DNA of 64,000 nt, from NCBI GenBank assembly GCA_013359265.1, contig JABWCD010000003.1, forward strand, positions 186,001 to 250,000, written 5' to 3'. Position numbers and translations under genes: made by a program. The notes beneath the pieces are model-generated. The model worked only from the letters and a program-made list of their open reading frames with translations, did no database searches and was not told the DNA's origin. Of the stretch, positions 9,372-17,386 are shown piece by piece. Within the stretch, counting starts at the first letter, position 1. Each line of letters begins with the position of its first letter. This stretch comes from Candidatus Hydrogenedentota bacterium (GTDB lineage: Bacteria > Hydrogenedentota > Hydrogenedentia > Hydrogenedentales > SLHB01).

Positions 9372-9719
9372 CTACCGATCGCAAAACAACCGCAATTGGC
9401 TCTTGCACCCACACCAACACGCCTCTGCCGGATATAAACAGTCCTCACCCTCGAGTCCAAGCGCGACAATTGCCGCTTCCGTCTCGCCGTTAAAGATTGC
9501 CCGTACCGTGTCTATGTAGTTGCGGGAAAAAGCTTGGAGAGAGGAGCATTCTCCCTGACCGGTCATCGAGGCCTCGCTGCGTCCGGTGTGACGCGCGTAT
9601 TGGTTCGCGAGATGCATACCAATCGGGCGTTCGACTGGCCTCACCTTGACCACGCCACTGTCTGGCGCCGGATCTACCATTTCCAGACGTATCCTCCACG
9701 ATTCTGTGTCTTTTAGCAC
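9372..9719 (-). CDS. Small hypothetical protein (doubtful)
   Basis: A 115-residue frame starting with GTG, with GGAGTAGGA just upstream. Composition is balanced rather than Arg-rich, and it ends in a Cys-rich tail (two Cys in CWCGC). No family is recognised. It lies in a gap between ftsY and the diguanylate cyclase that otherwise has no gene. It may be a real orphan gene or a chance frame, and no neighbour supports it. Confidence 0.35.
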   Translation of the reverse strand: MLKDTESWRIRLEMVDPAPDSGVVKVRPVERPIGMHLANQYARHTGRSEASMTGQGECSSLQAFSRNYIDTVRAIFNGETEAAIVALGLEGEDCLYPAEACWCGCKSQLRLFCDR

Positions 9720-9965
9720 TAATCCTACTCCAGAATACGCCCGATTTCTACATTATTGTCACTAATAGCGCGGTTCGGGGTCTGTACGGTGAGTGATTCC
9801 GCCTGCGCACCATGTAAAGCATCTAAACATGCCGAAAATTACACATTTAGAATTATACTACGTAACTCAAATAACGGAGCGGAGTTAGCGCACTGGACTT
9901 TATTCCCGGTATGGTATATGTTTCGCGCGTCCAACTGGCTCGGATCATCGAAACGGGAGCGGAGA
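9720..9965 (+). promoter_or_regulatory. AT-rich leader of the diguanylate cyclase gene
   Basis: This stretch is clearly AT-richer than the flanking coding DNA. The reading frame of the downstream gene stays open back to 9756 through it, but that extension has atypical composition and is probably non-coding. A possible promoter is CTGGAC (9893-9898), 16 bases, TATATG (9915-9920), about 45 bases ahead of the chosen ATG. Confidence in the exact boxes is low. Confidence 0.3.
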
Positions 9966-10991
9966 ATGACCACGGGCAAAGCGGAAGCAGAGGTCGCGTC
10001 TAGCGCCAAGAACGCCCTGTCACACATGGCGAAGTGCAGCATCGCGCTGCACCCAAAGAACTACACTGTGTGGTATGGATACTTTCAGGGCAACAATGCA
10101 GACCTTGTGCGAGATATAAACCGCCTCATGGAACTGGACCGTCCTCTAACGGACCAAGTTCATGACTCGTTGTATGACAAATACTTTGCGAGTCAACACG
10201 ACCCGGAAGTTGTCGAGCGCGCTACCGATGAAGCGCGGACCATCGTGACGAACATTCTTGGCAGCTTACTGCAAGCGACAAGTTCTTCGGCAGGCTATCA
10301 CGACAAATTGAACGCGCTGTACGCGCAGTTGGAAGGCACGAAGGACCTCTCGGCGGTACAGCTCGTAATCGGCGAACTCATGCAGCATACGAAAACGATG
10401 GTGAGTTCTACCAAGGAGTTGCAGCAACGGCTGGAAGCGGAATCGGCCCGTGCGGAGAGCCTTCAGACCCAATTGGAGAATACAAAAAAGGAGGCCCTAA
10501 AAGACTCGCTGACAGCGCTGTTCAATCGAAAGGCGCTGGACAAGAGGCTTGAGGAAACGCTCGAGGGATTTCGCGAAACGGCAGACAGCTTTTCCGTACT
10601 GATGTTGGACGTCGATCACTTCAAGAAGGTGAATGACCAGCACGGCCATTTGGTGGGCGACGCGGTACTGCGAATCGTGGCCCGCTCGATCTCGGAACAG
10701 ATACGAGGGGCCGATTTCGCCGCGCGATACGGCGGAGAGGAGTTCGCGGTCTTACTGCCCAAAACATCGACGGATCAAGCGGTTATCGTAGCCGAACACA
10801 TTCGCGCGGCGATTGAAAACGTCCGCCTGGAGGTTGTGAGCAGCAGCGAGTTGTTGCCCAGAATCACAATCAGCATTGGCGTCACGTCCGCAAAGAAGCA
10901 CGATAACGCAAGCTCGTTGTTTGAACGCGCCGATAAGGCGCTCTACTTGGCAAAACATACGGGTAGAAACAGAGTCAAAATAGCAAATTAA
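9966..10991 (+). CDS. Diguanylate cyclase (GGDEF)
   Basis: 341 residues from the ATG at 9966, preceded by GGAGCGGAG. The N-terminal ~110 residues carry HPKNYTVWYGYFQG, a motif of a helical sensory domain found before GGDEF in many bacteria. A coiled coil (about 145-178) follows, then the GGDEF domain with metal/substrate segment LDVDHFKKVND (214-224) and active-site GGEEF (256-260). The product inhibition site RxxD is intact (RGAD, 247-250), five residues before GGEEF. The enzyme should make c-di-GMP from two GTP and be feedback-inhibited. It sits directly upstream of a PilB-type ATPase with c-di-GMP-binding-type repeats. There is no membrane helix, so the protein is cytosolic. Confidence 0.93.
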   Translation: MTTGKAEAEVASSAKNALSHMAKCSIALHPKNYTVWYGYFQGNNADLVRDINRLMELDRPLTDQVHDSLYDKYFASQHDPEVVERATDEARTIVTNILGSLLQATSSSAGYHDKLNALYAQLEGTKDLSAVQLVIGELMQHTKTMVSSTKELQQRLEAESARAESLQTQLENTKKEALKDSLTALFNRKALDKRLEETLEGFRETADSFSVLMLDVDHFKKVNDQHGHLVGDAVLRIVARSISEQIRGADFAARYGGEEFAVLLPKTSTDQAVIVAEHIRAAIENVRLEVVSSSELLPRITISIGVTSAKKHDNASSLFERADKALYLAKHTGRNRVKIAN

Positions 10992-11119
10992 GTCAGCGCC
11001 AACGTGTAAACGTCGCGCTGAGTAGCAGGTTCCTTCATAATCTTGAACAGGAGTGGAGCTTGGTCCGCGCAATTCGAACGTTGGGCCGACCCGGTCAAAC
11101 CCACGGTGGTTAGTGTGGT

Positions 11120-13015
11120 ATGAGCAGTTCGCGGGCTACCGTTGAGAAGCAGTCGCGCTCCTTGATTGGCGAAGCGCTGATCAAGGACGGTGTCCTTACG
11201 CCCGAGCAACTCGATCGGGCGCTGCGCATCCAAAAGCACCTCGAACAGCAGCGCCAGCTCGGCGACGTGCTCATCGAACTCGGCTACGCCACGAAGCAGG
11301 CCATCCGCGACGCCATCAACAAGCACGGTAGCGGCATGCGCATCGGCGACATGCTGGTCGAGCAGGGCCTCATTACGCCGGAACACCTCACGCTCGCGTT
11401 GCGCATGCAGAAGGACCGCGGGCTCAAGTTGGGCGAGGCGCTCATCGAAATGGGCGCGGTCAACGAGCGGACATTGCTGCAAAACCTCGCCAGCCAGGCG
11501 CGCATACCCTACATCGAGCCGGTGTTCGCCATGATCGAGGCGTCGGTCCTGCAGGGTATTTCGCCGGACTACATGGACAAGAACCTGTTCGTGCCGTTCA
11601 GCAAGAGCGAGGACGGGCGCGTGACCGTCATCATCAACGATCCCAAGGACGAAACCGCGCTCCACGCGGTGCAGGACTTGTTCAAGGGCCGGTTCGATGT
11701 TGCACTCGGGCCGAAGGACGCGATTAAACAAACCATCGAGGATTACCGGCGCTTTCGCACGGAACGGCAGACCGACGGCAAGAAGCCCCGGGTCGAATCG
11801 CAGGAAGATTCGATCATCCAACTCGTGGAACACATTATCTCGAGCGCGATCGACGATCGCGCCAGCGACATTCACATCGAGCCGATGTCGGAAAAGATTC
11901 GCTTGCGGTACCGCATCGACGGTGTGTTGGTGTACAAGACGGACCTGCCCAAGGACCTCTTGCCGCGGATCAACTCGCGCATCAAGGTGCTCGCCGAGTG
12001 CAACATCACCGAGCACCAACGGCACCAGGGCGGGCGATTCTTCTTCAAGATTGGCCAGCGCGAATACGATCTGCGGTTGTCGATCTACATTACCGTGCAC
12101 GGCGAGTCGATCGTCATGCGCATTCTCAACAAACAGACCGGTATCGTCGGGCTCGAGAGCCTGGGAATGTGTCCCTCCATGCGGGAACGGTACCGCAGCG
12201 ATGTTTTGGACATCCCGACCGGGGTTGTCCTGATTACCGGGCCGACGGGTTCGGGCAAGACCTCGACGCTGTACTCGAGCCTCGAGTACAGCAACACGGT
12301 CGATACGAAGATCATCACCGCCGAGGACCCCGTCGAGTACATGATCGACGGGATCATTCAATGTTCGATCTACGACAAGATCGGGCGGACTTTCGAGACG
12401 ACGCTGCGCGAAATCGTGCGCCAGGACCCGGACATTATCGTACTGGGCGAAATCCGCGATAGAATTACCGCGGAAACCGCAATCCAGGCGGCCCTCACCG
12501 GGCACAAGGTGTATTCGACGTTCCACACGGAAGACACAATCGGCGGACTGTTGCGTCTGATCGACATGCAGATCGAGACCTTCCTGATTAGTTCGACCGT
12601 TATCTCCGTCGTCGCCCAACGTCTACTGCGCAGGATTTGTTCTTTGTGCATTGCGCCGTACTCGCCAACACAGACCGAGGTCGAGCGGGTCGGTTTGAAA
12701 GTCGAGGACGTGCGCGACCTCGAGATGAAGAAGGGACGTGGCTGCAAAACCTGCAATTACACCGGTTACTTCGGGCGCATCGCCGTGTACGAACTGCTGA
12801 TCCTCAACGACGAAGTGAAAGAAGCGATTCTTGCCAAGCGCCCGGCCCACGTCATCCGCCGCATCAGCACGGAAACGACCGGGCTTGTCAGCATGCGGGA
12901 AGACGGGATCGCAAAAGTAGTGCGCGGTTTTACCACATTTGACGAAGTCCTGTCGCAGACGCCACGCACGTTCGACACGCGGTCGCTGCGGCAGATACTT
13001 CAAATGACGCAATGA
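11120..13015 (+). CDS. PilB/GspE-family secretion or pilus assembly ATPase with tandem MshEN repeats
   Basis: 631 residues. The N-terminus holds tandem MshEN-type repeats (14-57 and 74-115). The second is close to consensus (RIGDMLVEQG...LKLGEALIEMG); the first lacks the leading Arg. MshEN domains in MshE and PilB relatives bind c-di-GMP. The ATPase core has Walker A GPTGSGKT (374-381), Walker B DPDIIVLGE (436-444) and the His box GHKVYSTFHT (461-470). A four-Cys zinc site (C507, C510, C542, C545) is typical of GspE/PilB. It should power polymerisation of a type IV pilus or type II secretion pseudopilus at the inner membrane. No pilin or PilC gene is present in the window. Confidence 0.92.
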   Translation: MSSSRATVEKQSRSLIGEALIKDGVLTPEQLDRALRIQKHLEQQRQLGDVLIELGYATKQAIRDAINKHGSGMRIGDMLVEQGLITPEHLTLALRMQKDRGLKLGEALIEMGAVNERTLLQNLASQARIPYIEPVFAMIEASVLQGISPDYMDKNLFVPFSKSEDGRVTVIINDPKDETALHAVQDLFKGRFDVALGPKDAIKQTIEDYRRFRTERQTDGKKPRVESQEDSIIQLVEHIISSAIDDRASDIHIEPMSEKIRLRYRIDGVLVYKTDLPKDLLPRINSRIKVLAECNITEHQRHQGGRFFFKIGQREYDLRLSIYITVHGESIVMRILNKQTGIVGLESLGMCPSMRERYRSDVLDIPTGVVLITGPTGSGKTSTLYSSLEYSNTVDTKIITAEDPVEYMIDGIIQCSIYDKIGRTFETTLREIVRQDPDIIVLGEIRDRITAETAIQAALTGHKVYSTFHTEDTIGGLLRLIDMQIETFLISSTVISVVAQRLLRRICSLCIAPYSPTQTEVERVGLKVEDVRDLEMKKGRGCKTCNYTGYFGRIAVYELLILNDEVKEAILAKRPAHVIRRISTETTGLVSMREDGIAKVVRGFTTFDEVLSQTPRTFDTRSLRQILQMTQ

Positions 13016-13025
13016 GGCGGCCCCG

Positions 13026-14039
13026 ATGATTGCATGTCCTTTCTGCAGCGCGCCAATCGATAACCCGCCGCCGGCCGGGCTTGGGATTTGCCCGGTGTGC
13101 ATGAATCCATACCTTTCCGAATCGCACGGCGCGAAGGCGCACGCACCGAATGGCGCACAGGACGTGCGCGATATTGCCAAACCCGGATCGATAGGCGGCG
13201 AGATTCTCGCGGCGCTTCCGAAATCGCTCGAAGAACTTCCCGTCCTGCCCGAGATTTCGCAGCGGGTCATGAAGATGCTGCGCGATCCCAATATGTCGAT
13301 GTCGGACCTCGCGGATATCATCCGCCAGGATCAGGTTATCGCGATTCGCATTCTCCAGCTTGCCAACAGCGCGATGTACGGCGGCTTGCAGGAGATCAAG
13401 GACCTGAACGCCGCGTGCGCTCGGCTCGGCACCCGCACGATCGCAAACGCCGTCCAGGCCGTGGCGAACGGCAACCTGTATATCACGGGCAACGAAGCGT
13501 TTCGCGACCACATGCGGCAACTTTGGCGGCATGCCGTGGCGACTGCCCATTGCGCGTACGAAATCGCAAACGTCCTGGCGGAGCCGCGCGCCGATGAATT
13601 ATTTGTCGCGGGCCTGATCCATGACATCGGCCGCGTGGTCCTGCTCGATATCATCGTGAACCAGTATCGCGGCGTCCTCGCCGACCTGCGGAATTCGCCG
13701 GAACTCCTGGAGGAGGTGTTTGCCGGCTTCAGTCCGCTGGTTGGACTGCACGTCGTGATCAAGTGGAACCTGCCTCCAGAGTTCCGCATGACGACCTACT
13801 TTCTGCGCAACGCTGAGAACGTGCCGGACGAGTCGGAGCGTGTGCTTGCGAATATTGTTGCGCTTGCCGAGGCTGTCGCCGAAGCGTCGGGGTACGGGCT
13901 CGGCATGCAGATATCGTCCATGTTGAGCCTGCCGTGCGCACGGGCGCTCGGGATGACCGACATGAAGCTCGCGATGGTTCGCGCCGATCTCGACGACAAG
14001 CTCGCGGCCCTTCTCGAGATCAGCGGCCAGGCCGCCTGA
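13026..14039 (+). CDS. HDOD domain protein with N-terminal zinc ribbon
   Basis: 337 residues. The first 25 residues contain two CxxC pairs (C4/C7 and C22/C25), a zinc ribbon. A linker leads to an HDOD domain (about 55-260): SLEELPVLPEISQRVMKML, then LANSAMYGG and an HD-like GLIHDIGRVVLLD. HDOD proteins are regulatory relatives of HD phosphohydrolases, linked to c-di-GMP signalling and type IV pilus control. The gene starts 10 bases after the ATPase stop, indicating one transcript with it. HDOD domains usually lack catalysis, although GLIHDIGR retains an HD pair. Confidence 0.88.
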   Translation: MIACPFCSAPIDNPPPAGLGICPVCMNPYLSESHGAKAHAPNGAQDVRDIAKPGSIGGEILAALPKSLEELPVLPEISQRVMKMLRDPNMSMSDLADIIRQDQVIAIRILQLANSAMYGGLQEIKDLNAACARLGTRTIANAVQAVANGNLYITGNEAFRDHMRQLWRHAVATAHCAYEIANVLAEPRADELFVAGLIHDIGRVVLLDIIVNQYRGVLADLRNSPELLEEVFAGFSPLVGLHVVIKWNLPPEFRMTTYFLRNAENVPDESERVLANIVALAEAVAEASGYGLGMQISSMLSLPCARALGMTDMKLAMVRADLDDKLAALLEISGQAA

Positions 14040-14068
14040 CGCGCGCGTACGGGGCTGCGCGCAGTTCC

Positions 14069-14833
14069 CTACGGCCTGCGCCGCAACAGGATGATCGGGC
14101 GATCAACCGCGAATTCCCCGGTGAGCGGCTGCTCCAGGTTCCAGTCGTTCCACCAGCCGACAAATTCGAATGTCGTTCGATCGCGAACGAACGCCAAGAA
14201 TTCTTGCGGAAAGATGCGCCGCCGCAATGATTTGTCTTCCAACGTGAATTGGCGCCCAGAATCGTCCACCTCCAGGTGCAGCGTGTCTTCGTACAGTTGC
14301 TCGATGCGGTCTACGCTGCGCGACCAGTAGCTCGCGCGCACGCGGACGCCGTCGTGCTCGACTTCCCACGAATCCACCACGTCCACCATGGGGTCGAAGT
14401 CGACGCACCATTCAAGCAGGTACAGTGCGCCCGGCTGAAGCGCATCCGTCATTGCATTGAAGTGGGCCTGCAATTCCGCCGTGTTTGTCACGTAGAGCGA
14501 CGCAAGCGCGACGAACGCGAAATCGGCGGGCGTTTCGATCGCAAAGTCCGTCAGCGTTGCGCGCAGGAATTCGCCGCGGCAGTCGCAGAGGCGCGATCGC
14601 TCGGTGGCGCGCGCAAGCATGGTCTCGCTGCGATCGAGGCCGATGTAGTGGTATCCGCGCCGGGATAGTTCCTCCATGTGCGGCGCGTGACCGCAACAAA
14701 TCTCGAGCACCCGCGACACACGCACGCGCGAGTACCGGCGGGTGCATTCTTCGAAGACGTCCACCTCGCGCGCAATATCGCGGTACGAGAACGCGATCTC
14801 GTAGTACTCCGGGGAATCATAGACGCCTGCCAT
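14069..14833 (-). CDS. Class I SAM-dependent methyltransferase
   Basis: 254 residues with a Rossmann methyltransferase fold. Motif I is VLEICCGHAPHMEEL (residues ~42-56), and the acidic motif II is YIGLDRSETML. Motif IV is not clear. Substrate is unknown; the pattern resembles small-molecule or ubiquinone-type methyltransferases. GAGG lies about 10 bases before the ATG. It is separated by 17 bases from the end of thiE on the same strand, so it is probably the last gene of that operon. Confidence 0.83.
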   Translation of the reverse strand: MAGVYDSPEYYEIAFSYRDIAREVDVFEECTRRYSRVRVSRVLEICCGHAPHMEELSRRGYHYIGLDRSETMLARATERSRLCDCRGEFLRATLTDFAIETPADFAFVALASLYVTNTAELQAHFNAMTDALQPGALYLLEWCVDFDPMVDVVDSWEVEHDGVRVRASYWSRSVDRIEQLYEDTLHLEVDDSGRQFTLEDKSLRRRIFPQEFLAFVRDRTTFEFVGWWNDWNLEQPLTGEFAVDRPIILLRRRP

Positions 14834-14850
14834 CTTCGGACCGCCTCGGG

Positions 14851-15501
14851 TCAGCGCGCCCGCGCGATTGATTCGCGCAAGGCGCGCACGGCCTCACGCA
14901 CGTCGGTCGCTTCCGTCACGGCCGTGACCACGGCGATGTGCCGCGCGCCACGCGCAATCACCTGATGAACATTGTGCAGCTTGATGCCGCCCATCGTTGT
15001 CCACGGTATTCGCAGATGCGGACGAATGGCGTCGATCGCTTCGGGCCCGATCGCGCCGCCGGACACACTTTTCGTCTGCGTCGAAAAGATCGGGCCAATG
15101 TTGACGTAGCTCGCGCCGGCGTCCTGCGCGGCGAGCGCTTCGTCGAGATTGTGGGTCGAGGCGCCGATGATCAACTCGGGCGCTATCGAACGCGCGGTGG
15201 CCACGGGTAAGTCCGATTGTCCGAGGTGAACGCCGTCCGCGCCGGCGGCCAGGGCGATATCGACGCGATCGTCGATGATCAACAACGCTCCGTACGCCGC
15301 AGTCCGCCCGCGAAACGCCGTTGCGCGGCGGTACAATTCGCCGTCACCGAGGTTCTTCTCCCTAAACTGAATCAATCGCACGTCCGCATCGAGCGCCGCG
15401 TCCAACACGTCAAGCGCGGCGCGTCCCGCGCAGAACGATTCCGTGATCACGACGTACAAATCCGCTTCCGCGAACCGCGCCATGCGCTGTGCGTGTGTCA
15501 T
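14851..15501 (-). CDS. thiE: Thiamine-phosphate synthase
   Basis: 216 residues, a TIM-barrel enzyme joining HMP-pyrophosphate and thiazole phosphate to form thiamine phosphate. The family motifs QFREKNL, DDRVDIALAAGADGVHLGQ, IGASTHN and GPIFSTQTK are all present, with a phosphate-binding VVTAVTEA segment near the C-terminus. The ATG at 15501 overlaps the thiS stop by one base (TGATG); a GTG three bases earlier is an alternative. Overlap implies translational coupling with thiS. Confidence 0.93.
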   Translation of the reverse strand: MTHAQRMARFAEADLYVVITESFCAGRAALDVLDAALDADVRLIQFREKNLGDGELYRRATAFRGRTAAYGALLIIDDRVDIALAAGADGVHLGQSDLPVATARSIAPELIIGASTHNLDEALAAQDAGASYVNIGPIFSTQTKSVSGGAIGPEAIDAIRPHLRIPWTTMGGIKLHNVHQVIARGARHIAVVTAVTEATDVREAVRALRESIARAR

Positions 15502-15713
15502 CACCCGCCCCCGACAAAGCGGACCAATTCGATCACGTCACCCTCTTGGAGGATCGTCTCCGCATACGCGGATCGCGGGACTATCTCCTCGTTGCGCTGT
15601 ACGGCGGTAGATTCGGGATTGAGGCCGGCGGCGGTTATCAGATGCAGTATGGTAACGGAGGAAGCTACACTTCGCTTTTCTCCGTTAACGTTGATGTCAA
15701 GCAGAGACGTCAC
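15501..15713 (-). CDS. thiS: Sulfur carrier protein ThiS
   Basis: A 70-residue ubiquitin-like protein ending in Gly-Gly-Gly, with the signature LNVNGE-type start (LDINVNGEKR) and EGDVIELVRFVGGG end. The C-terminal Gly becomes a thiocarboxylate that donates sulfur to the thiazole ring of thiamine. The start is GTG. The gene lies 6 bases after the Doc toxin stop and overlaps thiE. The enzymes that use it (ThiG, ThiF, ThiH/ThiO) are not in this window. Confidence 0.9.
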   Translation of the reverse strand: MTSLLDINVNGEKRSVASSVTILHLITAAGLNPESTAVQRNEEIVPRSAYAETILQEGDVIELVRFVGGG

Positions 15714-15719
15714 GGCAAA

Positions 15720-16112
15720 TCATTTCTTCTTGCGCGGTTGCATCTTCGTTTCGAGCCACTCGGACAAACCAACTCGGCTTAAGGTTCCCTGCGCAGCTTC
15801 TAAGATCACCTGTTCCTGTTCTCCGACAGACGCCGTGATCTCGTATCCGTTTCGAAGCAACACCGCCTCCATGACGGCGTGACCAATCCGCTTGTTCCCA
15901 TCCATGAATGGATGATTGGCGATTAGAGAATGTCCGACTGCCGACGCTTTTGATGCAAGAGTCGGGTATAAGTCTTCGCCGTCAAACGTCAATTTGGGCT
16001 GGGCAAGAGCGAGCTTTACGGCACCTTCGTTGAGTAGACCCGCTGCGCCTCCGGTCTCGCGCATAATGCGATAGTAAAGCAACAATACTTCATCAAACGT
16101 GAGCAACCGCAT
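15720..16112 (-). CDS. Doc-type (Fic superfamily) toxin
   Basis: 130 residues with the active-site motif HPFMDGNKRIGHAV, the Doc version of the Fic HPFx(D/E)GN(G/K)R motif. Doc-type enzymes phosphorylate EF-Tu and arrest translation; Fic relatives transfer AMP. The start ATG overlaps the upstream antitoxin stop by one base (TAATG). The Lys-rich C-terminus (QPRKKK) is unusual but short. Its size and partner are typical of a type II toxin-antitoxin pair. Confidence 0.92.
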   Translation of the reverse strand: MRLLTFDEVLLLYYRIMRETGGAAGLLNEGAVKLALAQPKLTFDGEDLYPTLASKASAVGHSLIANHPFMDGNKRIGHAVMEAVLLRNGYEITASVGEQEQVILEAAQGTLSRVGLSEWLETKMQPRKKK

Positions 16113-16309
16113 TATGCGAGGCGCTTGTACAATTCAATATTCTTTGCCATCAAATAGTCCATTAATTCGCGGAATTCGTCGCTCGGGCGATCAAGCAGAT
16201 CTTCGACACTCGCAGTTACAAGCGTTTCGGGCGTGACTCCCAACTCTGCTGAACGCGCGCGCAGTCGATCTGCAAATTCATCGGTCAAAGTTACTGTAAG
16301 CTCTGTCAT
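16112..16309 (-). CDS. Antitoxin of the Doc module
   Basis: A 65-residue protein starting at an ATG preceded by GAGG. The N-terminus (ELTVTLTDEFADRLRARS) resembles a ribbon-helix-helix DNA-binding segment, and the C-terminal part is a charged helix likely to cover the toxin. Position immediately before a doc-like gene, with a one-base overlap, supports an antitoxin that also represses its promoter. A TATAAT-like box lies just upstream on the minus strand near 16385-16395. Confidence 0.8.
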   Translation of the reverse strand: MTELTVTLTDEFADRLRARSAELGVTPETLVTASVEDLLDRPSDEFRELMDYLMAKNIELYKRLA

Positions 16310-16393
16310 CTGCTCTCGTGCCTCTTTCAATTCAGGAAAATTGGCCTGGCACTCCCGTGCGCGACCACTAGCGACTTGAATCGTCCTTTCTTA

Positions 16394-17374
16394 TTATACC
16401 GTAACCCGCCGTTTGCTCTTCGCCGACTTGTAGGCAGCGACGGTGACTTCCACGGCTTTCAAGCCGTCGTAACCGGAGGCGGCGGGGTCGCGGCGTTCGC
16501 GGATGGAATCGGCGAAATCGCGGACGAGGCCCACGTCGCAGTTGTCGCCCCAGCCCACCCATTGTCCCTTCATCGCGTCGTCGTTGTAGAGGTTTATCTT
16601 TTGGTTGAACGCGTCCACGGAGACGACGCCTTTTTCGCCGATGATCTCCATCGTGACATCGCCCCAGGTCGGAAAACTCTTCGCGCGGTTCCAACTGGCA
16701 ATGTGGTTAATCTTGATGCCGCCTTCCATCTCGAGGTGAAGGCTGCCGAAATCGTCCGTGCCGATGCCGTGCCGGATGAGGTTGCCGTTCTCGCAGTAGA
16801 CGTGCGTGAACTCTTTGCCGAGCATCCAGCGCAACACGTCCGCGACGTGCACGGTGTGATCCATCGTCGCGCCACCCCCCGAGAGCGTCTCGTCTGCAAA
16901 CCAACCGCCCGGGTAGCTGCCGTTGTTTGTGCACGACGCGGCATAGATTGCGCCGTATTTTCCGTCCGCAATGTCGTTCTTCACCGCGACCAGCGGCGGC
17001 ACGTGCCGGCACGGAAACGCCGTGCCCAGCCCGACGCCTTCCTTCTTGCAGATGTCAATCATCGCCTGTGCGTCTTCGACGGTTGTCGCGAGCGGCTTCT
17101 CGCACAGTATCCATTTTTTCGCGCGTGCTGCCGCCTCGACCATCTCGCGGTGCTTCACGTTCTCCGAACAGACAATCACGCCGTGGATATCGGAGTTCAA
17201 AAACGCATCGCGATCCACGATGAACATGGTGTTGTTCTGTTCCGCCGCCGCCATGCCACGCGGGACATCATCGTCCCACACCGCCGCGAGTTCTACGCCG
17301 TCTACCAGCGCAATGCTCGTTGCGTAACTGTACGCGTGCATGTGCGCGAAGCTCATGATGCCAAGTTTGATCAT
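16394..17374 (-). CDS. Gfo/Idh/MocA family NAD(P)-dependent oxidoreductase
   Basis: 326 residues with an N-terminal Rossmann domain and C-terminal alpha/beta substrate domain. The family Glu-Lys-Pro motif is at 92-94 (CEKPLATT), and the typical GGGATMDHTVHVADVLRWM segment contains the catalytic-region Asp/His. The dinucleotide loop is atypical (GIMSFAHMH) and lacks the usual GxGxxG. Members oxidise or reduce sugars, inositols or their derivatives. The gene is 12 bases downstream of a second family member, and the two form an operon next to a sulfatase. The 714-codon forward frame over this pair is a shadow. Confidence 0.9.
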   Translation of the reverse strand: MIKLGIMSFAHMHAYSYATSIALVDGVELAAVWDDDVPRGMAAAEQNNTMFIVDRDAFLNSDIHGVIVCSENVKHREMVEAAARAKKWILCEKPLATTVEDAQAMIDICKKEGVGLGTAFPCRHVPPLVAVKNDIADGKYGAIYAASCTNNGSYPGGWFADETLSGGGATMDHTVHVADVLRWMLGKEFTHVYCENGNLIRHGIGTDDFGSLHLEMEGGIKINHIASWNRAKSFPTWGDVTMEIIGEKGVVSVDAFNQKINLYNDDAMKGQWVGWGDNCDVGLVRDFADSIRERRDPAASGYDGLKAVEVTVAAYKSAKSKRRVTV

Positions 17375-17386
17375 TGTGCCTTTCCC

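Noticed and set aside
10988-12619. 543-codon reverse frame opposite pilB
   Set aside because: Antisense to an unambiguous PilB/GspE ATPase with all motifs; no motif on the reverse frame.
15720-16112. Fic AMP-transferase rather than Doc
   Set aside because: The active-site motif ends in DGNKR, the Doc version, and the partner is an adjacent small antitoxin.
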